Source: an uncultured Oscillospiraceae bacterium (GTDB taxonomy: Bacteria > Bacillota > Clostridia > Oscillospirales > Acutalibacteraceae). From it: a DNA stretch of 5,347 nt. The position numbers were made by a program, and so were the translations under genes. Numbering within the stretch: position 1 is the first letter of the stretch; every line of letters starts with the position of its first letter. This document shows, in pieces, positions 1 to 5,347 of the stretch. Below the pieces are notes generated by a model. The model worked only from the letters and a program-made list of their open reading frames with translations. It was not told the DNA's origin and ran no database searches. Location: positions 1-5,347 of the forward strand of contig URRG01000188.1 of NCBI GenBank assembly GCA_900550095.1, given 5' to 3'.

Positions 1-329
1 TACGGCGGGTAAAAGAACGCGAATCACAAATGCCAGACAACATCCTTACCTATGGAAATGTCCGGCTGGATAGGGAAAGTCATTTAGTTTCTGTTGATGG
101 AATACCCGTGTCCCTCACACATACGGAATATGGGCTGCTGGAACGGTTCATGCTCCATCCTGGACGTGTGTTTACACGAGACAATCTGCTCAACGAGGTA
201 TGGGGGTATAATTTTATCGGGGATGAAAAAACCGTCAACATCCATATCATGAATTTGAGAAGAAAATTAGGAACAGATATTATTGAAACGATCAGAGGGG
301 TGGGATATAGACTTGGTAAAGAGAATTAA
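1..329 (+). CDS. Response regulator, OmpR/PhoB family, C-terminal winged-helix DNA-binding domain (5' partial)
   Basis: The open frame runs to the left edge without a stop: the codons before the ATG at 30 read RRVKERESQ. That ATG is therefore internal, and the gene's start and phospho-acceptor receiver domain lie outside the window. What remains is a linker and a complete Trans_Reg_C-type winged helix of about 95 residues. Visible family signatures are the LTHTEYGLLERFMLHPGRVF helix region, the RDNLLNEVWG segment, the recognition helix around KTVNIHIMNLRRKLG, and the C-terminal hairpin TIRGVGYRLG. Proteins of this family bind direct repeats spaced about one helical turn apart and are activated by aspartate phosphorylation. 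The 3' end overlaps the kinase start by 17 nt, indicating translational coupling and a cognate pair. A plausible target is the set of phased repeats at 2007-2048. The family call is firm. The regulon and signal are inferred, and a specific name such as VanR or BceR is not justified. Confidence 0.95.
   Translation, partial: RRVKERESQMPDNILTYGNVRLDRESHLVSVDGIPVSLTHTEYGLLERFMLHPGRVFTRDNLLNEVWGYNFIGDEKTVNIHIMNLRRKLGTDIIETIRGVGYRLGKEN
294..300 (+). promoter_or_regulatory. Putative RBS setting the histidine kinase start at TTG 313
   Basis: AGAGGGG lies 12 nt before the TTG at 313, inside the regulator gene. No comparable purine-rich site precedes the in-frame TTG at 283. The spacing is long, so the assignment is moderate. 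Coupling with the terminating regulator ribosome at 327-329 may help initiation. Confidence 0.45.
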
Positions 330-1671
330 AAACAGTTTAAGTGCGAAGGTCTTTCTGTGGATTGCAGGCCTGCTCATCCTGTGCAGCCTGCTGATTTACG
401 GCATGGTGATGATATTCCTGCCCCAAAGCTACACGGTAGTGGCAAGCAGCCGGGTCGAGGCGGAAATGGAACAACTCATTGATACACTTTCTCAAACCGA
501 TTATGACGACGCCGGGGATGTCATCGAACAATTCTGTCAAAGCAATCGGGCTTCTGTGATCTTGAACGATGGAATCAATATGTACACCTTCGGCACAGTG
601 GATGAGCAGAGTGTAGAGCGTGAAGAAGTTATGACGACCGCAGTGGATGTGAAGTTTGCGGATCGGGATGGAAGTTATTATCTCAGCATTACAGCGGCTG
701 TTTCCGCCGGCAAGGAACTGACTATGGCTTTTCTGGAGCTGCTGCCCCTTTTATTGCTGCTGATCCTGCTTATCTCAGCACTGGGCGCGTTCCTATGCAG
801 CCGAATCCTGGTGCGGCCTGTGTTGGAGATCAGCCGGGTTTCCAAACGGATGGCAAATCTGGACATGACCTGGGAGTGTAATGTGGACCGTACCGATGAA
901 TTGGGCGTCCTCGCCAACAGCTTGAACCTTATGGCAAAGCGCCTGGATGCCGCTATGAAGGAACTGGAACATGCCAACCAAAAACTGCGGGAGGAAATGG
1001 AACATATCACCGAGCTTTCCCGACAGCGCCGGGATTTCTTTGCGGCTGCTTCGCACGAACTGAAAACGCCTATCACCATCCTGAAAGGCCAGGTCGAGAG
1101 CATGATCCTGGGCATCGGCAAATATAAGGACACAGGAAATGTGCTGCCGGGGACCCTCAAGGAAGTGGAAAACATGGAGCGGCTGGTCAAGGAGATCCTT
1201 GCCATCTCCAAGATCGAGATGGAAGGCCTGGCGGGAAAAACGGAGCAGGTGCCGCTGACGGATACCCTCGCAAAAGTCACGGGAGCGCTGCTCCCGCTGG
1301 CCCGGGAGCGGCAGGTCGCCATCCATTCCCAGGTTGCTGAGGATGTCACGGTATGGGGCAACGCCTCCTTGTTGGAAAAAGCCATTCACAATATCCTGAG
1401 CAACGCCATCCGCCATTCGCCGGAGGGCGCGAAGGTCTTTATCCATCTCACGCCTTCTTCCCTGACTGTAACCAATACCGGCACATCTATCCCGGAGGAA
1501 GATCTATCCATGCTGTTCACGCCTTTCTACCGGGTGGAAAAATCCCGGAACAAGTCCACCGGCGGCAGCGGCCTGGGGCTGTACCTTGTAAAGACGATTC
1601 TGGAACTGCACGGGTTCCGGTATCGGATAGAAAATACGGAGACAGGTGTGGCGTTTACAATGGATTTTTGA
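313..1671 (+). CDS. Sensor histidine kinase with HAMP domain, partner of the upstream response regulator
   Basis: This is a membrane sensor kinase of 452 residues if it starts at TTG 313, giving MVKRIKNSLSAKVFLW. That start was chosen over TTG 283 because a purine-rich site precedes it and the short basic N-terminus before TM1 is normal for the family. Domains in order: TM1 about 14-37; an extracytoplasmic sensor segment of about 100 residues; TM2 about 141-163; HAMP about 164-215 (RPVLEISRVSKRMA...DELGVLANSLNLMA); a coiled-coil linker; HisKA with the phospho-acceptor His248 in SHELKTP; and HATPase_c. The ATPase domain shows an N box with Asn360 and Asn364 (NILSNAIRHSPEG), an F box (LFTPFYRVEKSR) and a G2 box (GGSGLGLYLV, from 417). 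The G1 box reads NTGTSIP, with Asn388 where many kinases have Asp. All other catalytic elements are present, so it is probably active. The ligand cannot be read from sequence. The small sensor domain and adjoining permeases suggest envelope or antimicrobial-peptide sensing, which is inference. Confidence 0.93.
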   Translation: MVKRIKNSLSAKVFLWIAGLLILCSLLIYGMVMIFLPQSYTVVASSRVEAEMEQLIDTLSQTDYDDAGDVIEQFCQSNRASVILNDGINMYTFGTVDEQSVEREEVMTTAVDVKFADRDGSYYLSITAAVSAGKELTMAFLELLPLLLLLILLISALGAFLCSRILVRPVLEISRVSKRMANLDMTWECNVDRTDELGVLANSLNLMAKRLDAAMKELEHANQKLREEMEHITELSRQRRDFFAAASHELKTPITILKGQVESMILGIGKYKDTGNVLPGTLKEVENMERLVKEILAISKIEMEGLAGKTEQVPLTDTLAKVTGALLPLARERQVAIHSQVAEDVTVWGNASLLEKAIHNILSNAIRHSPEGAKVFIHLTPSSLTVTNTGTSIPEEDLSMLFTPFYRVEKSRNKSTGGSGLGLYLVKTILELHGFRYRIENTETGVAFTMDF

Positions 1672-1697
1672 TACAATTTTGTTAACGGCAAATTTAT

Positions 1698-1703
1698 GGA
1701 GGT
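1698..1703 (+). promoter_or_regulatory. RBS GGAGGT of the small membrane protein gene
   Basis: GGAGGT ends 7 nt before the ATG at 1711, an ideal distance. The in-frame ATG at 1696 overlaps this site and has no site of its own, so translation should begin at 1711. Confidence 0.85.
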
Positions 1704-1710
1704 AACGAAA

Positions 1711-1962
1711 ATGAGGATCAACTTCCGAACACAAATCATCGTCACTATGCTTTTCGTGATTGTGGGATTTATAAGCTCGTTATGGGTGGGTAAGGACCTA
1801 TACTATAATCTGGCGTGGGCTTTTACAGGTCTTGTTTTTTTCATTCACCCTGTATATCCCATGAATATCATAAATTTCGATCAAGAAAAAATAAAAAAGG
1901 GAATACGAATAGCAGGTATGATTTTAGTCTTTATCGGATTGACAAATGGGTTTGGCGTATAG
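1711..1962 (+). CDS. Small hypothetical membrane protein, 83 aa, three predicted TM helices
   Basis: I do not recognise a family. From ATG 1711 the product is MRINFRTQIIVTMLF... with hydrophobic segments at about 8-25, 32-48 and 64-80, separated by a short charged turn (GKDLYY) and a polar loop (NFDQEKIKKGIR). The basic N-terminus favours an inside orientation. A strong RBS and a spacing of only 39 nt after the kinase stop suggest co-transcription with the two-component genes, so it may be an accessory membrane partner of the kinase. That is inference from position alone. Base composition is low in GC, about 36% by hand count over 1741-1960, while a sampled stretch of the kinase catalytic region (1201-1260) is about 62%. 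This hints at a separate origin. An alternative is a remnant of a longer DUF-type membrane protein, but the intact RBS and clean ORF favour a real gene. Confidence 0.72.
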   Translation: MRINFRTQIIVTMLFVIVGFISSLWVGKDLYYNLAWAFTGLVFFIHPVYPMNIINFDQEKIKKGIRIAGMILVFIGLTNGFGV

Positions 1963-2006
1963 GCCCTGCTTGGCCCGCGGCCTTTTATCCTCCATCCTCA
2001 AAAAAC

Positions 2007-2048
2007 TAAATCAAAATTAAATCAAATCTAAGCGAAAAATAAACCGTC
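2007..2048 (+). promoter_or_regulatory. Candidate response-regulator operator: 11-bp-phased direct repeats
   Basis: TAAATCAAA occurs exactly at 2007-2015 and 2018-2026. A degenerate copy TAAGCGAAA is at 2029-2037, and a weak fourth start (TAAAC) is at 2040. All are offset by 11 bp, so the same helix face is presented each time. OmpR/PhoB-family regulators typically bind direct repeats with this period near the -35 region of target promoters. The neighbouring regulator gene makes it the obvious candidate binder. The repeats are seen; the binding is inferred. Confidence 0.55.
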
Positions 2049-2054
2049 CTTTTG

Positions 2055-2060
2055 TATGAT
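2055..2060 (+). promoter_or_regulatory. Candidate -10 box TATGAT of the permease operon promoter
   Basis: TATGAT matches the sigma-A -10 consensus in five of six positions. The place 17 bp upstream (2032-2037, GCGAAA) is a poor -35, and the phased repeats end there, as expected for an activator-dependent promoter. Transcription would start near 2067, in the loop of the inverted repeat, leaving a leader of about 27 nt. The start site is a prediction. Confidence 0.45.
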
Positions 2061-2077
2061 GGGAGCACCATCAAATG

Positions 2078-2083
2078 AAAGGA
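2078..2083 (+). promoter_or_regulatory. RBS AAAGGA of the first permease, located inside the hairpin's 3' arm
   Basis: AAAGGA is the only Shine-Dalgarno-like sequence before ATG 2094, with 10 nt of spacing. Every base of it is paired in the 2043-2087 hairpin. It would be accessible only on transcripts lacking the 5' arm, or if the hairpin is opened. Confidence 0.6.
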
Positions 2084-2093
2084 CGGTGTTTTT

Positions 2094-3443
2094 ATGCACA
2101 TATACAAGCGGGCCGTTCTGTATTTAGCCCGCAAGAAAGGAAAAGCGGCGCTTCTTTTCCTGATTTTCTTTTTGATATCTGCCCTTTTGCTGATCTGCTT
2201 TTCCGTTTTGAACGGTACGGAACAGGCAGCGAAGGATCTGCGCTCCAATATCGGCGCGGCTTTTTATGTCCGCCCCTACCAGCAGATGATCTTTGAGGGC
2301 GGCGCGGTCAGTGAAGGAGAGACGCCCATCATTTCCCAAAAGAGCATAGACGAGATCGTGGACGCTGCCGGAGGACAAGTGAAAGCCTACAACACGGAGC
2401 ACCATGGGTATGCCAAAAGCGAACGGCTGCATTTTCTGCCGGGAACTGATGATAGTGAGGCTAGCAATATGGGCCAGGTAACTGCTGTGCGGGATTCCCA
2501 GTTGACCGATGTGTTTCTGAATGAGGAATGTACATTGATCTCTGGCCGCCATATCCAACCGGAGGATGAGAATAAAATCCTTATCAGCGAAGAACTGGCG
2601 GCGGAAAACGGCCTAAAAGTTGGGGACATACTCACTCTCACCCATGCCGGTTTGGATCAGCAGGATGATGGGACGTATATTGACACGATCCCGGAAAAGA
2701 CAGCGTTTGCTGAAGTGGAAATCGTGGGCATTTTCCAAGCCGATGGGGTCGGCGGCGGTATGGACGCCCCCACCGCCGGAAAAGCGGTCAACCATATGTA
2801 TTCCGACAGCCATCTGCTGGTAAATTTGCAGGAGCAGAAGGCAGACATTTTCGAGGGGGAAATCGCCTTTTACATTGCTGATCCTCTGGAGCTGGATACC
2901 CTGCTGGATCGTGTGGAGGCCATCCAATCCATTGATTGGGACAACCACATCTTAAAAGAAAATGATTTCCAATACGAGCAGATCGCCGGGCAGCTTCAAA
3001 ATCTTCAAAACCTGGCTGTGGCGCTGATCGCCCTTGCTGCCGCTTTGGGGATTGTCATTCTCATGCTGATCCTAATGGTGCAGATACGGGGGCGCATCCG
3101 GGAAGCTGTGATTTACCTATCTGTGGGCAAGCCTAAAATGGAAATCATCGGACAGTTTACATTGGAGACATGGGGGATTCTGATCGTTGGATTTCTCAGT
3201 GCTTTTCTGCTTTGGCTGTTCTGCTCCGGCCCGGTGAATGGTCTGCTGTTTGGTACGTTGGCCCAGGGAACGGGAACCGCTGCGCTGCAGACCGGCGGCG
3301 GAGTAAACTATTTGCAGCCGGATCTGCTTCATTCCGGTGCGCTGCTTGCCGGAGAGCTGGCGGCTGTCCTGTTGACAGTGCTGGCGGCCAGTGGAGCCAT
3401 TCTCCGCTTAAAGCCAAAAGAGATTTTAACAAAAATGAGTTAA
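2094..3443 (+). CDS. ABC transporter permease, FtsX/MacB-like, 449 aa (first of three)
   Basis: This is an integral membrane subunit of an ABC complex with the four-TM FtsX/MacB architecture. TM1 is about 17-38, then a large extracytoplasmic domain of about 40-300, then TM2 about 307-329, TM3 about 360-379 and TM4 about 413-435. The extracytoplasmic domain carries MacB_PCD-like signatures: GRHIQPED from Gly151, ISEELAAENGLKVGD ending at Asp178, and EVEIVGIF further on. The cytoplasmic loop after TM2 (RGRIREAVIYLSVGKPKMEI) matches the coupling-helix region that contacts the ATPase. The C-terminus is RLKPKEILTKMS. Such permeases usually act as mechanotransmission machines on peptides, lipoproteins or envelope substrates rather than as classical channels. 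The substrate here is unknown. The start ATG directly follows the T-tract of the hairpin. It is 13 nt upstream of the next permease and surely in one operon with it. It is a distant paralogue of the two following genes, matching chiefly at the N-terminus (KRAV.Y), the MacB motifs and the C-terminal tail. Confidence 0.9.
   Translation: MHIYKRAVLYLARKKGKAALLFLIFFLISALLLICFSVLNGTEQAAKDLRSNIGAAFYVRPYQQMIFEGGAVSEGETPIISQKSIDEIVDAAGGQVKAYNTEHHGYAKSERLHFLPGTDDSEASNMGQVTAVRDSQLTDVFLNEECTLISGRHIQPEDENKILISEELAAENGLKVGDILTLTHAGLDQQDDGTYIDTIPEKTAFAEVEIVGIFQADGVGGGMDAPTAGKAVNHMYSDSHLLVNLQEQKADIFEGEIAFYIADPLELDTLLDRVEAIQSIDWDNHILKENDFQYEQIAGQLQNLQNLAVALIALAAALGIVILMLILMVQIRGRIREAVIYLSVGKPKMEIIGQFTLETWGILIVGFLSAFLLWLFCSGPVNGLLFGTLAQGTGTAALQTGGGVNYLQPDLLHSGALLAGELAAVLLTVLAASGAILRLKPKEILTKMS
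3414..3442 (+). repeat. 29-nt direct repeat, copy 1 (3' end of first permease)
   Basis: This 29-nt stretch, encoding the conserved tail from PKEIL to the stop, is identical to 4741-4769. The flanking parts of the first and second permease genes are otherwise strongly diverged, so perfect identity here exceeds what protein conservation alone requires. Confidence 0.85.
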
Positions 3444-3456
3444 GGAGGCATTTCGC

Positions 3457-4021
3457 ATGGATTTTTTGAAACGGGCGGTCCGTTACTGCTGGCGGCAAAA
3501 AATAAGGAGTCTTATTCTGTTGCTGGTCTTTACACTGTTGGCTTCTGCCGCGCTGATTGCCTTATCCGTAGGGCACGCTGCTGCGGAGGGAACGGAAGAA
3601 GTAAAACAAACCGTCGGGGCGTCGATCCGTGTGGAGATTGACGGTGACAATCAAGACAATTTTGGTTCCCCTACACAGAATGAATATGGGCTTACCTATG
3701 AATATAACGGCGATTGGATTACGCAGAAAGTCATTGACGCCATTGCCAGAGTTGACGGTGTAACGGCATACAACGCAGAAAGCGAGGGAGAATATTGGGG
3801 CTCTGGAATAGATTTTGAATACTTTCCCGGTTTATTTGACTTCGGAAATTCCTACAACGGCCATGCAAGCCCATCCTCATATACTGTTACGCTTAATTCG
3901 GCCTTAAACAGAAGATTTCTGGACGGCACATATACGCTGGTAGAAGGCCGCCACATTCAAGAAGATGATTCTTTTGCTGTGATGATTTCTAAGGAACTTG
4001 CGGATAAAAACGGGCTTTCCG
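3457..4021 (+). repeat. Tandem duplication unit, copy A (second permease, 5' part)
   Basis: These 565 nt align colinearly with 4783-5347, offset 1326 bp and without indels. Hand-counted identity is uneven: about 92% over codons 1-55, about 74% over codons 56-170, and 100% over 3967-4021. The unit probably extends past the right edge. Confidence 0.9.
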
Positions 4022-4770
4022 TAGGAGACCGCATATCCATGTACGATCTGGATACGGATTCTGAAAACACCTTTGAAATTGTGGGAATTTTTGGCGGCAC
4101 CGAGGGAATGTCCAAAGAAGCGATAACGCCAGAGTCTATTCCTGCCAATCAAGGATACATTGATATAAACAGCTATCTGAAAATGTGGAATGAAACTGCT
4201 TTAGAACTTGGCTCTTTGGATGTGTATGTGGATTCGGCTGAAAATGTAGAGGATATCCTCAAGACCATCCAAAAACTGCCGGAGATCAAAGGCAAGACCT
4301 TCACATTCTCCACGGATACAGAGGATTTTGACCTGATTTCCAATCCCCTTTCTTCTCTCCAAAAAATGGTGGATACAGCGGTCACAGTAATAGCTATTAC
4401 AGGAGCGGCAATCATCGCCCTTTTGCTGATCCTCTGGACACGGGGACGGAAGAAAGAGGCCGGTATCTTGATGGCAGTAGGCAGAAGCAAATTGGAGATC
4501 GTACTGCAACTTCTGGCGGAAAACCTTTTTATCGCCATTCCCGCGGCGGCGGCTTCCTTTGGTTTGTCTGCTCTGCTGGCGGATAAGGTCGGCGCTTTCC
4601 TTGTCAGCCAAACTGCCAGCGATGTTGAGGGATTAAGCGTGGTTCTTCATTCTGCGGATATGGCGGCAGTCTATGGGATAGGCATACTGCTCCTGATTCT
4701 GGCGGTACTGATAGCGTCGGTTACGGTAATCCGTCTGAAACCAAAAGAGATTTTAACAAAAATGAGTTAG
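3457..4770 (+). CDS. ABC transporter permease, FtsX/MacB-like, 437 aa (second of three)
   Basis: It starts at ATG 3457, 8 nt after a perfect AAGGAGG (3442-3448) that overlaps the stop of the preceding permease. The architecture is: basic N-terminus (KRAVRYCWRQKIRS); TM1 about 19-38; an extracytoplasmic domain of about 40-300 rich in Asp, Tyr, Asn and Gly; TM2 about 309-327; a coupling-type loop (RGRKKEAGILMAVGRSKLEI); TM3 about 353-376; TM4 about 403-424; and the tail RLKPKEILTKMS. MacB_PCD-type signatures are GRHIQEDD from Gly164, ISKELADKNGLSVGD ending at Asp191, and FEIVGIFGG. The role is probably as half of an ABC complex dimer acting on an envelope substrate, homodimeric or paired with a neighbouring permease; the ATPase is not in view. 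It aligns without indels to the third permease over the 188 codons visible there. Family assignment is firm and the substrate is unknown. Confidence 0.92.
   Translation: MDFLKRAVRYCWRQKIRSLILLLVFTLLASAALIALSVGHAAAEGTEEVKQTVGASIRVEIDGDNQDNFGSPTQNEYGLTYEYNGDWITQKVIDAIARVDGVTAYNAESEGEYWGSGIDFEYFPGLFDFGNSYNGHASPSSYTVTLNSALNRRFLDGTYTLVEGRHIQEDDSFAVMISKELADKNGLSVGDRISMYDLDTDSENTFEIVGIFGGTEGMSKEAITPESIPANQGYIDINSYLKMWNETALELGSLDVYVDSAENVEDILKTIQKLPEIKGKTFTFSTDTEDFDLISNPLSSLQKMVDTAVTVIAITGAAIIALLLILWTRGRKKEAGILMAVGRSKLEIVLQLLAENLFIAIPAAAASFGLSALLADKVGAFLVSQTASDVEGLSVVLHSADMAAVYGIGILLLILAVLIASVTVIRLKPKEILTKMS
4741..4769 (+). repeat. 29-nt direct repeat, copy 2 (3' end of second permease)
   Basis: This stretch is identical to 3414-3442 and is followed in both places by a GGAGG ribosome site and a permease start codon. 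With the adjoining start region it marks the probable boundary of the tandem amplification unit. Confidence 0.85.
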
Positions 4771-4782
4771 GAGGAGTCTGAC

Positions 4783-5347
4783 ATGAATTTTTTGAAACGG
4801 GCAGTCCGCTACTATTGGCGGCAAAAAATAAGGAGTATTATTCTGCTGCTGGTTTTTACGCTGTTGGCTTCTGCCGCGCTGATTGCCTTATCGGTAGGGC
4901 ACGCTACTGCGGAGGGGACGGATGAAGTAAAACAAACCGTCGGAGCGTTAATTCGTTTGGATCTTGACGGCGACAATCCAGAAAACTATGATGCCCCAAC
5001 GCAGAATGAAAACGGACTTACATACCAATATAATGGCGATTATATTACCCAAGAAGTGATTGACGCCATTGCTAAAGTTGACGGTGTAGTGAATTATAAC
5101 GCTGAAAGAGAAGGGGGATATTACGGATCTGGGATAGATTTTGAATACTTTCCTGGTTCATTTGATTTCGGGAATTACTATAATGGTCACAGCGATCCTT
5201 CCTCCTATACAGTAGTTATAAATTCCGAGTTAAGTAAGAATTTTATAAATGGCACTTATACATTAGTAAAAGGGCGTCACATTCAAGCAGACGATTCTTT
5301 TGCTGTGATGATTTCTAAGGAACTTGCGGATAAAAACGGGCTTTCCG
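4783..5347 (+). CDS. ABC transporter permease, FtsX/MacB-like, tandem paralogue of the second (3' partial)
   Basis: It starts at ATG 4783, 8 nt after AGGAGG (4769-4774) that overlaps the stop of the preceding gene. The frame stays open for 188 codons to the right edge. Visible are the basic N-terminus (KRAVRYYWRQKIRS), TM1 about 19-38, and the first half of the extracytoplasmic domain, ending in GRHIQADD and SKELADKNGLS of the MacB-type core. TM2-TM4 and the coupling loop should follow outside the window. Residues 1-55 and the last 18 are nearly or fully identical to the second permease. Residues 56-169 differ often, including many non-conservative changes (for example TA to VN in DGVTAYN, and ASP to SDP after NGH). 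The divergent part is also AT-rich. The pattern suggests diversification of the ligand-facing domain, or import of a divergent segment followed by gene conversion. Whether the gene is intact beyond the edge is unknown. Confidence 0.88.
   Translation, partial: MNFLKRAVRYYWRQKIRSIILLLVFTLLASAALIALSVGHATAEGTDEVKQTVGALIRLDLDGDNPENYDAPTQNENGLTYQYNGDYITQEVIDAIAKVDGVVNYNAEREGGYYGSGIDFEYFPGSFDFGNYYNGHSDPSSYTVVINSELSKNFINGTYTLVKGRHIQADDSFAVMISKELADKNGLS
4783..5347 (+). repeat. Tandem duplication unit, copy B (third permease, truncated by window end)
   Basis: This copy is colinear with 3457-4021. The last 55 nt (5293-5347) are identical to 3967-4021. The window ends inside the identical stretch, so its full length is unknown. 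Confidence 0.9.

Larger units (their letters stand above)
2043..2093 (+). terminator. Long inverted repeat with T-tract: intrinsic terminator or attenuator overlapping the permease RBS
   Basis: The outer arm 2043-2052 (ACCGTCCTTT) pairs perfectly with 2078-2087. T2053/G2077 and G2054/T2076 are wobble pairs, T2055 pairs with A2075, and A2056/A2074 is the only mismatch. TGATGG 2057-2062 then pairs with 2068-2073, leaving a five-base loop (2063-2067). A GTTTTT tract (2088-2093) follows, then the ATG at once. An A-rich tract on the left (AAAAATAA) makes it roughly bidirectional. It should terminate read-through from the regulator, kinase and small-protein genes. It also hides the AAAGGA ribosome site in its 3' arm. 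Confidence 0.75.

Noticed and set aside
283..312. Longer histidine kinase start at TTG 283
   Set aside because: No ribosome site precedes it. The added residues duplicate the regulator's conserved C-terminal coding region, and TTG 313 gives the normal short basic N-terminus before TM1.
678..1446. Two long minus-strand open frames opposite the kinase
   Set aside because: They are shadows of a GC-richer coding region. Their translations lack recognisable motifs and ribosome sites, while the plus-strand kinase motifs are unambiguous.
1353..1685. Plus-strand open frame overlapping the kinase ATPase domain
   Set aside because: It is out of frame with HATPase motifs that continue intact to 1671. 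Its translation has no domain signature.
1696..1710. Upstream ATG for the small membrane protein
   Set aside because: The ATG overlaps the GGAGGT that serves ATG 1711 and lacks its own site.
1961..1986. GC-rich AGGCC...GGCCT hairpin followed by TTTT after the small gene
   Set aside because: The stem is only about 5 bp with a 13-nt loop, or 4 bp with a 3-nt loop, and the T run is short. The inverted repeat at 2043-2087 is a far better terminator candidate.
2075..2296. ATG at 2075 opening a 73-codon frame over the first permease start
   Set aside because: The ATG sits inside the hairpin with no upstream Shine-Dalgarno. The frame merely shadows the permease N-terminus. A regulatory leader peptide cannot be excluded but has no support.
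1..5347. CRISPR arrays, tRNA or rRNA genes, insertion-sequence ends, toxin-antitoxin pairs
   Set aside because: I looked for repeat-spacer periodicity, cloverleaf-like patterns, transposase motifs and small paired ORFs and saw none. The only repeats are the operator-like 11-bp series and the permease duplication.

Overview
The window reads like a chromosomal or accessory segment of a low-to-mid GC Gram-positive bacterium, most probably a gut-type Clostridia member. The clues are strong AAGGAGG-type ribosome binding sites, a TTG start, an OmpR-type regulator and kinase pair beside FtsX/MacB-type ABC permeases, and no sign of outer-membrane partners. The genus cannot be fixed from sequence alone. 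All genes lie on the plus strand.

Layout. Positions 1-329 hold the C-terminal DNA-binding part of an OmpR/PhoB-family response regulator whose receiver domain lies left of the window. Positions 313-1671 hold its partner, a two-TM HAMP sensor histidine kinase, starting inside the last codons of the regulator. Positions 1711-1962 encode an AT-rich 83-residue protein with three predicted membrane helices and no recognised family. Positions 1963-2093 are a compact control region. It carries 11-bp-phased TAAATCAAA direct repeats, then a TATGAT -10-like box embedded in a long inverted repeat that ends in GTTTTT directly before the next start codon. After it come three consecutive ABC-transporter permeases of the four-TM FtsX/MacB kind: 2094-3443, 3457-4770, and 4783 to the right edge (incomplete). 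The second and third are recent tandem paralogues. No ATPase gene is visible.

How it may work together (inference). The kinase would sense an envelope signal, possibly a peptide or antimicrobial, and phosphorylate the regulator. The regulator would bind the phased repeats and switch on the permease operon from the TATGAT promoter. The inverted repeat would stop, or translationally silence, read-through transcripts from the sensor operon. A transcript starting at the inducible promoter would begin in the hairpin loop and escape both effects.

The most interesting items are this nested operator/promoter/terminator/RBS arrangement and the mosaic divergence of the tandem permeases. In the permeases the cytoplasmic/TM1 part is about 92% identical at nucleotide level, the extracytoplasmic part about 74%, and the final 55 nt 100% (hand counts).
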